This document shows, one piece after another, positions 1 to 7,798 of a DNA stretch of 64,000 bases. Below the pieces are notes generated by a model. That model did not search any database. It was not told where the DNA came from and worked only from the letters and a program-made list of their open reading frames with translations. Positions within the stretch are counted from its first letter, which is position 1; every line of letters starts with the position of its first letter. The stretch covers positions 124,001-188,000 of the forward strand of contig NZ_SBIU01000004.1 in NCBI RefSeq assembly GCF_004765805.1, written 5' to 3'. Made by a program: the position numbers and the translations under genes. This stretch comes from Halorussus halobius (GTDB taxonomy: Archaea; Halobacteriota; Halobacteria; Halobacteriales; Haladaptataceae).

Positions 1-817
1 TCGCCGTTTCGAGGGCTTCGTTCACGTCGATGCCGAGTTCGTCGGTGAATCGCGCCAGCTCGTTCGCGAGTGCGATGTTCACGTCGCGGTACAGACCCTC
101 GAACAGCTTCACCGCCTCCGCGACCGTGACGTCCGAGGTCGGGATTACACCCGCGCTGTTTATCTCCTCGTAGATGGCTTTCGCCGCGGACGTACTCTCC
201 TCGTCGGCTCCACCGACGACCTTGGGGTACGCGCCCCGGATGTCCTTCAGGGCGCGGCCGCTTGCCGTTCGCTCAGGACAGAACGCCAGCCCGAACTCGC
301 CGAGCGACATACCGCTCTCCTCCTCGAGTATCGGGAGGACGACGTTCCGGCACGTCTGGGGCGGAACAGTCGATTCCACGATGACGAGATCACCCTCGTC
401 CAGCCCCGAACCGATGTCCTCGCTTACTGCGCGAACGACCGAGAGGTCCGGCCTGTTGTCCTCGTCGATGAGCGTCGGGACGATGACGACGTGTATCGAG
501 GCGTCCGACGCCGCGTCCTGGGGGGCTTCGACTACTCGAAGTGCGTCGTCCTCTACGAGACCCGCGACGAGGTCGTCTAGTCCCGGCTCTCCGTCGACGT
601 GACTCTCTCCGCGCTCGATAGAAGCGACGACCTCCGAATCGATGTCTGCACCGACGACGTTTCCGGTCACGTCGCCGTACACCGCCGCGAGTGGCAGGCC
701 CATCTTGCCGAGACCGTACACCGCGACCGGTATCCGTCCCGACGTGAGGGCGTCGCGTCGCTGCTCCTCGGTGGCGTCTACGCTATAGATCGACTGTAGC
801 GTCTCTGTTTCGTTCAT
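1..817 (-). CDS. Nucleotide-sugar dehydrogenase (UDP-GlcNAc/ManNAc 6-dehydrogenase family), 3' end beyond the window
   Basis: The reading frame starts at ATG 817 (MNETETLQSIYSVDA) and runs off the left edge, so only about 272 residues are visible. It has a Rossmann motif (AVYGLGKMGLPLA, near residues 33-45), a VIVESTVPP strand and the family motif FCPERTASGRAL. The sequence also contains LFEGLYRDVNIALANE, typical of the central dimerisation helix of UDP-sugar dehydrogenases. These enzymes oxidise the C6 hydroxyl of a UDP-HexNAc to a carboxylate with two NAD. It is the last visible gene of a minus-strand operon, 8 bp after the oxidoreductase gene, which places it in uronic-acid sugar synthesis. 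The catalytic Cys lies in the missing part. Confidence 0.9.
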   Translation of the reverse strand, partial: MNETETLQSIYSVDATEEQRRDALTSGRIPVAVYGLGKMGLPLAAVYGDVTGNVVGADIDSEVVASIERGESHVDGEPGLDDLVAGLVEDDALRVVEAPQDAASDASIHVVIVPTLIDEDNRPDLSVVRAVSEDIGSGLDEGDLVIVESTVPPQTCRNVVLPILEEESGMSLGEFGLAFCPERTASGRALKDIRGAYPKVVGGADEESTSAAKAIYEEINSAGVIPTSDVTVAEAVKLFEGLYRDVNIALANELARFTDELGIDVNEALETA

Positions 818-825
818 CGGTCTTT

Positions 826-1791
826 CTATCGACCGGACCTTTCACCGGCCAGTTGCTCGATTTCGTCGACGTACTCGACCGCCCGAAGCCCGTCCTCGCC
901 AGATACGACTGGCGTACTTCCGGTGCGAGCCGCTTCGACGAACGCCAGAAGTTCGCTCTTCAGCGGTTCGGCGTTCTCGACCATCGGGCGCTCGACGATG
1001 CTCTCGTGGCGGTAGCGGATGTCGCCGTTCTCTTCGATGTACTCGGGCAGCGAGTGCCGATAGATCTCGACCGTCTGGTCGATGTAGTCCACCGCGATCT
1101 GGCAGGAGTGAGCCGTGATTGTCAGCTCGCGGACCTTCCGCTGAGTGACTCGACTCGCGGTCAGACTCCCGACAGTACCGTCCGCGAACTCGAAGTTGGC
1201 GGTAGTGTACGCCTCGTCGGTGTCGAATGCCGCGACCGAGGACACCCGCCCGTCGATGAGCCAGAGCAGGATGTCGATATCGTGGATCATCAGGTCCCGC
1301 ACCACGGTATCGCCGAGATGGCGTTCGATGGGCGGACCGAGGCGTCTCGCGTCGACGCTGATGATGTCGAGGTCGGGCACGATGTCTCGAAGTGCCATGA
1401 CCGCAGGGTTGAACCGCTCTATGTGACCGACCTGAACGATGACGTCGTTCCGGTCGGCCATCGCGAGCAACTCTTCGCCCTTGTCGCGGTCGTCCACGAA
1501 CGGCTTCTCGACGAGGACGTCGACGCCCTGCCCGATGGCTTGCTCGGCCATCTCGTAGTGGTACGCGGTCGGAACCGCGATGGAGACCACGTCGGCGCGG
1601 TCGAGCAGTTCGTCGAGTTCGCGGGCTTTCGTCCCGTTCTTCTCGGCGACCTTCCGGGCCTGTTCGTCGTCGACGTCGTACACGCCCACGAGGTTCGCCT
1701 CGGGGAGTTCGTTGTAGACGCGAGCGTGGTGTTGGCCCATGCTGCCGACGCCGATCACGCCAGCGTCCGTCTCGTTGGATTCGTCCGTCAT
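826..1791 (-). CDS. Gfo/Idh/MocA-family sugar oxidoreductase (WbpB/WlbA-like role)
   Basis: A 321-residue protein starting MTDESNETDAGVIGVGSMGQ; this ATG overlaps the stop of the upstream aminotransferase gene by 4 bp (ATGA), which supports the start over upstream alternatives. An N-terminal Rossmann motif (GVGSMGQHHAR), the family EKPF motif (VEKPFVDD) and a C-terminal Gfo/Idh substrate domain are seen. Enzymes of this family oxidise C3 of UDP-GlcNAc-uronic acids in WbpB/WlbA-type pathways before transamination. Order with aminotransferase, formyltransferase and UDP-sugar dehydrogenase supports that role here. The exact substrate is inferred from context. Confidence 0.88.
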   Translation of the reverse strand: MTDESNETDAGVIGVGSMGQHHARVYNELPEANLVGVYDVDDEQARKVAEKNGTKARELDELLDRADVVSIAVPTAYHYEMAEQAIGQGVDVLVEKPFVDDRDKGEELLAMADRNDVIVQVGHIERFNPAVMALRDIVPDLDIISVDARRLGPPIERHLGDTVVRDLMIHDIDILLWLIDGRVSSVAAFDTDEAYTTANFEFADGTVGSLTASRVTQRKVRELTITAHSCQIAVDYIDQTVEIYRHSLPEYIEENGDIRYRHESIVERPMVENAEPLKSELLAFVEAARTGSTPVVSGEDGLRAVEYVDEIEQLAGERSGR

Positions 1792-2873
1792 CGGTGTGCC
1801 TCGTAGTCGAGCATCGCTTGTGTTATCGTTTCGACGTCGGCCGTCGAGAGTCCGGGATGGACGGGGAGCGACAGCACTTCGTCGGCGAGTCGTTCCGCGA
1901 CCGGCGCGCCGCACTCGACGTGACTGTACGCCGGCTGCTCGTGGATGGGCGTCGGGTAGTAGATTCCAGTACCGACACCGGCGTCCTCCAGGAACTCCGC
2001 GAGGCCGTCGCGGTCGTCCGCTCGAATCGTGTACTGGTGGTATGCGTGCGTTCGGTCGTCGGGTTCAGTCGGCGTGGTGACGTTCACGTTCGCGAGCGCT
2101 CGGTCGAGGAGCGAGGCGTTCGCCCGCCGCGCCTCGACGTACTCGGGAAGTTTCTCCAGTTGCGCGCGGCCGATGGCGGCGGCGACGCTCGTGAGTCGGT
2201 AGTTGTGACCGAGTCGAATGTGTTCGTACCCGCCGTCTGCCGACCGGCCGTGGTTGGCGAAGCTCGCAGCTTTCTCGGCGACGTCTTCGCGGTCGGTGGT
2301 AATCATCCCGCCCTCGCCCGTGGTCATGTTCTTCGTCGGGTAAAAGGAGAAACATCCCACGTCGCCGAACGAGCCGACCGTCTGTCCGTCGTACTCCGCG
2401 CCGTGGGCCTGCGCAGCGTCCTCAACGAACGCGAGGTCGTAGTCGTTCGCAATATCTTGGAGTGCGCTCAGGTCCGCCGGGAGGCCGTAGAGGTGGACCG
2501 CGAGGATGGCGTCCACGTCCCGCTCGCGGACGATCTCCTCGACCGCATTCGGGTCGAGGTTGAACGTCTCAGGCTCGATGTCGGCGAAGATTGGTTCCGC
2601 GCCCGCGAGTCGAATCGCGTTCGCGCTCGCGACGAACGAGAACGGCGACGTTACCACTTTGTCGCCGTCACCGATGTCGAGCGCTTCGAGCGCGGTGTGG
2701 AGCGCGGTCGTCCCGTTCGAGGTAGCGACGCCGTGGTCGGTGTCACAGAAGTCGGCGAACTCCCGCTCGAACTCGCGGACTTCGGGGCCGTCCGCCAGCA
2801 TCCCCGAATCGAGAACCTCCTGGACTCGCTGCTTCTCTTCGTGGTCCATCTCGGGAGCGGCTATCGAAATCAT
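1788..2873 (-). CDS. DegT/DnrJ/EryC1/StrS PLP-dependent sugar aminotransferase
   Basis: A 361-residue protein beginning MISIAAPEMDHEEKQ. Family hallmarks are TSNGTTALHTAL, VHLYGLPAD, EDAAQAHGAEYDG, and the PLP lysine region SFYPTKNMTTGEGG with the probable Schiff-base Lys181. The family transfers an amino group from glutamate to a keto-sugar nucleotide. Its start overlaps the stop of the formyltransferase gene by 4 bp and its stop overlaps the start of the oxidoreductase gene by 4 bp, so the three genes are translationally coupled. In the WbpB-WbpE scheme this enzyme would aminate C3 of the 3-keto uronic acid made by its neighbour. Confidence 0.92.
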   Translation of the reverse strand: MISIAAPEMDHEEKQRVQEVLDSGMLADGPEVREFEREFADFCDTDHGVATSNGTTALHTALEALDIGDGDKVVTSPFSFVASANAIRLAGAEPIFADIEPETFNLDPNAVEEIVRERDVDAILAVHLYGLPADLSALQDIANDYDLAFVEDAAQAHGAEYDGQTVGSFGDVGCFSFYPTKNMTTGEGGMITTDREDVAEKAASFANHGRSADGGYEHIRLGHNYRLTSVAAAIGRAQLEKLPEYVEARRANASLLDRALANVNVTTPTEPDDRTHAYHQYTIRADDRDGLAEFLEDAGVGTGIYYPTPIHEQPAYSHVECGAPVAERLADEVLSLPVHPGLSTADVETITQAMLDYEAHR

Positions 2874-3694
2874 TGTTCTACGGAGACCGGGTGTTCGTCG
2901 TCCGTCTGCTCCGGGGCGGTCACCGGAAGGTTCTCGTAGGAGGTCCTGGTGAGGTACACCTTCCGGTTGCCGATTCTCGTATATGCGGGCTCGAAGGGCG
3001 GAAAGTCGAGCGCCCGAATCTTGTCGTACACCGCCAGCGACTCGTCGCCGGTTAGCCGTTCGAGGGGAATCTCCTTCTCGCCGTCGAGACTGGTCTTGTT
3101 GTAGAAGTACGTCTTCCCGTCGAACTCCGACTGTGGCGTCCGCATGGCCCGTACCTTCCCGGAGACGATGTTGGGTAGCTGTTCCTCGAACAGCTCGGTA
3201 GAGGCCCGTTCGGTCTTCTTGTAGAGGGACTTCGAGGTGTCGTCCTCCGTGATGTCCACGAACTTGCGTGCGACGATGTCCCCCTCGTCGACTTCCTCGG
3301 ACATGAAGTGGAGCGTGGTGCCGTACTTCCAGTAGTCGTCGTCGCGGGCGTTCATGATCGCGTGGCTGAAGGTGTTACTACCACGATACCGCGGGAGTTC
3401 GGCCTGATGGAGGTTGAGGCCGCCGTACGTCGGGTGCTGGAGCAGGTCCTCGCCGAGGATGTCGAAGTAGAGAACGCTGATGATGTAGTCGATGTCGTAC
3501 TCGAACACGTCTGCTTCCTCGACGACTGGATATCCTTTCTCCTCAGCTGCGGTTCGAAGTGACCCGTCCCACCAACCTTCGTGGTCCTCGGGATACGTCA
3601 CGACCGCTTCGACGGTTATCTCGGGATGGTCGTGGAGGAGTTCGAGGCAGGCCCGACTGAGTGGGCGACTTCCAAAAAGTGCCACTGAAGGCAT
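2870..3694 (-). CDS. Formyltransferase family protein, probable sugar N-formyltransferase
   Basis: A 274-residue member of the formyltetrahydrofolate-dependent transferase fold shared with methionyl-tRNA and sugar N-formyltransferases. The catalytic Asn-His-Asp set is visible: N94 and H96 in GGLNLHQAELPRYRGS, and D136 in EEVDEGDI. It is shorter than typical Met-tRNA formyltransferase (about 310) and lacks an obvious OB-fold tail. Archaea do not formylate initiator tRNA, so a sugar substrate is more likely. It is coupled by a 4-bp overlap to the aminotransferase gene, whose amino-sugar product is the natural acceptor. A TATA-like ctttaag around 3718-3724 fits a leaderless start at 3694. Confidence 0.85.
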   Translation of the reverse strand: MPSVALFGSRPLSRACLELLHDHPEITVEAVVTYPEDHEGWWDGSLRTAAEEKGYPVVEEADVFEYDIDYIISVLYFDILGEDLLQHPTYGGLNLHQAELPRYRGSNTFSHAIMNARDDDYWKYGTTLHFMSEEVDEGDIVARKFVDITEDDTSKSLYKKTERASTELFEEQLPNIVSGKVRAMRTPQSEFDGKTYFYNKTSLDGEKEIPLERLTGDESLAVYDKIRALDFPPFEPAYTRIGNRKVYLTRTSYENLPVTAPEQTDDEHPVSVEQ

Positions 3695-3717
3695 ACGTCA
3701 TTGGTGCCATGACGGTA

Positions 3718-3724
3718 GCTTAAA
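3718..3724 (-). promoter_or_regulatory. TATA-like box for the formyltransferase-led operon
   Basis: Read on the minus strand the sequence is ctttaag, about 25-30 nt upstream of ATG 3694. That is the spacing expected for a leaderless haloarchaeal transcript. It could drive the sugar operon independently of the glycosyltransferase gene upstream. Confidence 0.45.
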
Positions 3725-3748
3725 GCCATTGATTCGCCGAGCGGTCGG

Positions 3749-5008
3749 TCACTCCCTGGCGAGCGATTCGAGATTCCGGCGATAGTCGTCCGCGATGCTG
3801 TCCCACGAGAAGTGTTCTCTGACGTATGTCGCTCCGTTCTCACCGAGTCGTTCGCGTCGGTCGGGTTCATCGTAGAGTTGTTGAATACTCTCTACGAACT
3901 GAACGGCGTTCTCAGGTTCGAAGACGATTCCGGCCGTTGCTTCTTCGATGATTCGTTCTGATTCACCGTACACCCCAAGAGCAATCGGATTTCCACTCGC
4001 CATCGCTTCGAACATTTTGAAAGGCATTGATGCTCTCGTTAACCCCTTGTCTTTGACGTGAACCAGGGATACGTCCGTTAGCTCGAGGAAATCCGGAACC
4101 TCTGACATCGGACGGCGATCAACAAATAACACGTTGTTTATTCCCCGTGTTTCAACCAATCGCTCTAACTTCTCTTTCTTTGCACCGTAGCCAACGAGAA
4201 CGAACAGTACGTCATCGTATCCCGATTTATTTTGGAGTCTCTCTGCAGCATCTATAACGACCTCTAAACCATGTGATCTCCCAATCGTACCGACGTGGGA
4301 AATGACGAAGTGGTTTTCGAGAGTCTGACGGAGCTCCCTATCAATTTTCCACTGATCGCCCCCGTGTTCAAAGAAAGTGGGTTCTACTCCATTCGGATGA
4401 AACCAAATGTCTTTATATTCAACACCCTTCGCTGTTAACGCTGATTCGAATCCTCTCGAGACAGCGGCAATTTTATCCGCTTGGCTATAAATAAATTTGA
4501 CAATTATATTAAGGCTACTGAGTAGAACAGGATCGTCTAAACTACTCAGTTCCTCGATAGATTCGGGCCATAAGTCACGGATTTCAAATACAAATTTAGC
4601 ACGGCGTATGCGGGCAATCAGCCATCCTGAAATACCCGTAAATGGTTGTGGGGACGTAGCAATTACCACATCCGGTTTGGAAACTCGCAACCCGACCACT
4701 ACGCTAACAATCATAAACCAGAGGAACTTCATAGCGCGCCGAACGAATCCCTCCGTTGAGGCGGGAAGCGTCTTCGTCATGTAGACGGTTACGCCGTCGC
4801 GCTCCTCGCGCTGGAGCCACGCGTTCTCGTAACCGTCGTATATCTCGCCCTCCGGATAGTCCGGTGCCGACGTCAGGACCGTGACGTCGTGGCCAGCGTC
4901 CGCCCAGCGTTTCGTCAGGGCGTCTACCCGAGTTGGCGGCGCACCTGTTTCGGGCGGGAAGTACTGCGAGAGAAACAGTATCGAGAATGGCTCATTCGAC
5001 TCGTCCAT
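3749..5008 (-). CDS. GT4-family glycosyltransferase (WbuB-like)
   Basis: A 419-residue GT-B fold glycosyltransferase. The N-terminus ILFLSQYFPPETGAPPTRV and the segment FEIRDLWPESI are typical of WbuB-like GT4 enzymes. The nucleotide-binding C-terminal half has FKMFEAMASGNPIALG, containing the E-x7-E type motif. It likely adds an amino sugar to a lipid-linked glycan at the cytoplasmic face of the membrane. A hydrophobic stretch (FLWFMIVSVVVGL, near residues 93-105) suggests membrane association. It is first in the minus-strand glycan operon, 54 bp before the formyltransferase gene. Its middle part (roughly 3900-4750) is much richer in A+T than its ends and its neighbours, which suggests a recombined or recently acquired segment. 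Confidence 0.9.
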   Translation of the reverse strand: MDESNEPFSILFLSQYFPPETGAPPTRVDALTKRWADAGHDVTVLTSAPDYPEGEIYDGYENAWLQREERDGVTVYMTKTLPASTEGFVRRAMKFLWFMIVSVVVGLRVSKPDVVIATSPQPFTGISGWLIARIRRAKFVFEIRDLWPESIEELSSLDDPVLLSSLNIIVKFIYSQADKIAAVSRGFESALTAKGVEYKDIWFHPNGVEPTFFEHGGDQWKIDRELRQTLENHFVISHVGTIGRSHGLEVVIDAAERLQNKSGYDDVLFVLVGYGAKKEKLERLVETRGINNVLFVDRRPMSEVPDFLELTDVSLVHVKDKGLTRASMPFKMFEAMASGNPIALGVYGESERIIEEATAGIVFEPENAVQFVESIQQLYDEPDRRERLGENGATYVREHFSWDSIADDYRRNLESLARE

Positions 5009-5402
5009 AGAAGGTAGTTCCCGAAAAGCACTAATTGCCTTTTGATTCCTCTCGGACGTTCCTCGTCAAGGTTCGTCATCTTTGAGAAGATAAACCATTA
5101 GAATATATTCACGGCGATTTTCTAGTAATGATAGGATTATAACGTGCTACTCGTCAAACTTCCCCGCCGATTTTGGCTACGCTATTTCGTGATGGAAATG
5201 GAGCATTGACTTCGGGAAAATCGATAGTTGCTCAAGTACAACCGCACGTCTGAACTACGGAGCGAATGACTCACCGAGAAATCTCGCTCCGTGACTTTCG
5301 AAGAAATCGCTCGCTGCCCATCTGCGACCGGAGTACCAACACACTTCCGGAACTGCTTTCTGTCCGAAGTGCGCCACAGTCACGACAGATGGAGGGACCT
5401 AG
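5009..5402. other. Divergent intergenic region between glycosyltransferase and epimerase genes
   Basis: About 390 bp, clearly more A+T-rich than the flanks up to about 5230. No convincing ORF, tRNA or repeat was seen. It must contain the promoters of both divergent units: a gcttttc-like box near 5025-5033 (minus strand) is suitably placed for the glycosyltransferase gene. A strong Shine-Dalgarno sequence GGAGGG at 5391-5396 precedes ATG 5403, so the epimerase mRNA probably has a leader. Confidence 0.5.
5391..5396 (+). promoter_or_regulatory. Strong Shine-Dalgarno sequence for the epimerase gene
   Basis: GGAGGG lies 6 nt before ATG 5403. This fixes the start codon and is notable because many other genes in the window look leaderless. 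Confidence 0.6.
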
Positions 5403-6380
5403 ATGACTATCCTCGTGACGGGCGGCAGCGGCTTCATCGGCTCGCACCTCGTCGACCACCTGCTCTCCGAGACCAACGACGACGTTGTCGTCTTCGACGA
5501 CCTCTCGACCGGGACTGCCGACAACCTCGCACATCTCGACACCGACCGCGTCGATATCCGCGATGGCGACGTACGAGACGCAGATGCCGTCGTCGATGCG
5601 GTCGCCGACGCGGACGCTATTTACCATCTCGCGGCCGCGGTCGGCGTGAAGAACATCGTCGAGAAGCCCCTGACGTCTTTACAAACAAATCTTCAGGGTA
5701 CCGAGAACGTCCTCGAAGCCGCGGCCGAAGACCGAACGCCCGTGTTCCTCGCCTCCTCGTCGGAAGTGTACGGCAAGTCCGAGGATTTCCCCTTCAGCGA
5801 GGACGACGACCGAGTGTTGGGTCCTACGTCGACCCCGCGCTGGAGCTACGCGGCCGCAAAGGCGACCGACGAGTTCCTCGCGCTCGCCTACCACGACGAA
5901 CGGGATCTGCCGGTCGCGGTCGCTCGGTTCTTCAACGTCGTCGGCCCGCGCCAGACCGGACAGTACGGGATGGTCGTTCCGACGTTCGTCGAGCAAGCGC
6001 TGGCGGGCGAGGACCTCACGGTCTACGGCGACGGAACCCAGACCCGATGTTTCACGCACGTCTCCGACGCGGTCGAAATCACGCACGAACTACTGGACGC
6101 GGAGGTAGCACACGGCGAGGTGTTCAACGTGGGCTCGACCGAGCCGACCTCGATAAACGACCTCGCCGAGCGAGTGATTGAGGTCACGGGCACCGATTCG
6201 GAGATTACTCACGTTCCCTTCGAGGAAGTGTACGGCAAGGACTTCGAGGAGCCTGATCACCGCAGGGCCGACGTGAGTAAACTCCGCAAAACGCTCGGCA
6301 GGGTTCCGGAATCGAATCTCGACCGAATCCTGCACGACATCATCGACGAACGGACGAACGAGGCGGTCGTGTCCGAATGA
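5403..6380 (+). CDS. NAD-dependent nucleotide-sugar epimerase/dehydratase (UDP-glucose 4-epimerase family, SDR)
   Basis: A 325-residue extended short-chain dehydrogenase. The NAD-binding motif GGSGFIGSH is at residues 7-15, SSSEVYGKS marks the catalytic Ser strand, and SYAAAKATDE holds the Y-x3-K catalytic pair. RFFNVVGPRQTGQYGMV is typical of UDP-hexose 4-epimerases. It probably interconverts UDP-Glc(NAc) and UDP-Gal(NAc) or a uronic derivative for the surface glycan. The stop overlaps the start of the next dehydrogenase gene by 4 bp, so the two are translationally coupled. The precise sugar cannot be read from sequence. Confidence 0.9.
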   Translation: MTILVTGGSGFIGSHLVDHLLSETNDDVVVFDDLSTGTADNLAHLDTDRVDIRDGDVRDADAVVDAVADADAIYHLAAAVGVKNIVEKPLTSLQTNLQGTENVLEAAAEDRTPVFLASSSEVYGKSEDFPFSEDDDRVLGPTSTPRWSYAAAKATDEFLALAYHDERDLPVAVARFFNVVGPRQTGQYGMVVPTFVEQALAGEDLTVYGDGTQTRCFTHVSDAVEITHELLDAEVAHGEVFNVGSTEPTSINDLAERVIEVTGTDSEITHVPFEEVYGKDFEEPDHRRADVSKLRKTLGRVPESNLDRILHDIIDERTNEAVVSE

Positions 6381-7729
6381 CGAACCTCCAATCACGACTC
6401 GAAGACAGAGCCGCCAAAGTCGGCGTCATCGGACTCGGTTACGTCGGGCTCCCGCTGAGCCTCGAACTCACGCGTGCGGGCTACACCGTCGCGGGCTTCG
6501 ACATCGATGCCGACCGCGTCGCGGACCTGCAGGACGGCCTGAGCTACGTCGACGACGTGAGCGACTCCGAACTCGCGAGCGCTCTCGACGCGGGATTCAC
6601 GCCCGACGACGACCCCGCAGTCGTCGCGGACTGTGACGCCTACGTTGTCGCCGTCCCCACCGGCGTCTCCGCCGGCGAGCCGGACATGGGTGCGGTCCGC
6701 GCGGCGACCGAAACCGTCGGCGAGCAGTCGGACGACCGGGACACGCTCGTCGTCGTCAGCAGCACCGTCTATCCCGGTGCGACCGACGAGGTCGTCACAC
6801 CGCTGCTGAGCGAGTATCGCGACCCCGATAAGACCTACGTCGCGATGGTCCCCGAGCGACTCAACCCGGGTACTGACCACGCAGTCGAGGACATCCCGCT
6901 CGTCGTCGGTGCGAACGACGAGATCGCACGCTGTGCCGCCCGCACGTTGTTCGAGTCGTTCGTGACCGACACCCATCCGGTCGACTCCACGACCACAGCG
7001 GAGCTGACCAAGACGCTGGAGAACACCTACCGGATGGTGAACATCGCGCTCGTCAACGAACTCACCGCGTTCGCCGAGCGGTTCGACGCCGACGTGTGGG
7101 ACGCCATCGAGGCCGCCTCGACCAAGCCGTTCGGCTTCCAGGCGTTCTACCCCGGCCCGGGCGTGGGCGGCCACTGCATCCCTATCGACCCGCAGTTCCT
7201 GACGTGGCGGGCCTCGGAACTCGAGACCGAACTCTCGTTAGTGGAGAACGCCCAGCGAATCAACGAGTGGATGCCCTCGGTCGTGGTCGACCGCATCGAG
7301 CAACTGCTCGCCGAACGGGGCGTCGAACCGGCCGAGGCGTCCATCGTGACGCTCGGCGTGGCGTACAAGCCGGACGTGGGCGACACTCGGCGGTCGCCCG
7401 CGCTCGAAATCTCGGAGCGACTGAACGAGGACGCGGGGGTTGTCGCAGTCGACCCGCACGTCCATCCGGATGAGGGCGACGTCGTGATCGCCAACTCGAT
7501 TTCGGAAGTGCCGCTCGAAGACGCCGACGTTGTCGCGCTGCTCGTCGATCACGACGTCTTCGATTTCGACGAAGTCACGTCTCAGGCGTCGCTCGTCTTC
7601 GACGCGCGCGACGCGGTTCCAACCGACGGCGACGCGGAGGTCGTCACCCTCGGCGACGAAGCCAGAGGGGCCGACCGATTCGAGGACGCGGCTCGTGAAC
7701 AGGAGATCGATTCGAAGCCCAATCGATAG
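6377..7729 (+). CDS. Nucleotide-sugar dehydrogenase (UDP-N-acetyl-mannosamine/glucosamine dehydrogenase family)
   Basis: A 450-residue three-domain UDP-sugar dehydrogenase. Rossmann motif VIGLGYVGLPLS lies at residues 17-28; the catalytic cysteine is C267 in PGPGVGGHCIPIDPQ, the form typical of UDP-HexNAc 6-dehydrogenases. The C-terminal UDP-binding domain contains GVAYKPDVGDTRRSP. It is the second such enzyme in this locus (the first is truncated at the left edge) and the third in the window with AglM at 22427. It is coupled to the epimerase by an ATGA overlap, so the pair probably makes an epimerised uronic acid donor. Confidence 0.92.
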   Translation: MTNLQSRLEDRAAKVGVIGLGYVGLPLSLELTRAGYTVAGFDIDADRVADLQDGLSYVDDVSDSELASALDAGFTPDDDPAVVADCDAYVVAVPTGVSAGEPDMGAVRAATETVGEQSDDRDTLVVVSSTVYPGATDEVVTPLLSEYRDPDKTYVAMVPERLNPGTDHAVEDIPLVVGANDEIARCAARTLFESFVTDTHPVDSTTTAELTKTLENTYRMVNIALVNELTAFAERFDADVWDAIEAASTKPFGFQAFYPGPGVGGHCIPIDPQFLTWRASELETELSLVENAQRINEWMPSVVVDRIEQLLAERGVEPAEASIVTLGVAYKPDVGDTRRSPALEISERLNEDAGVVAVDPHVHPDEGDVVIANSISEVPLEDADVVALLVDHDVFDFDEVTSQASLVFDARDAVPTDGDAEVVTLGDEARGADRFEDAAREQEIDSKPNR

Positions 7730-7798
7730 GGAATAGGGAGAATCCGCAGCGTTCGTCTCTCGTCTTTTCGCTTGCTGGCGTATCGACGCGCCGCCCGC

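Noticed and set aside
2870-3694. Methionyl-tRNA formyltransferase
   Set aside because: Archaea initiate with unformylated Met, the C-terminal tRNA-binding domain is not evident, and the gene is embedded in a sugar operon.
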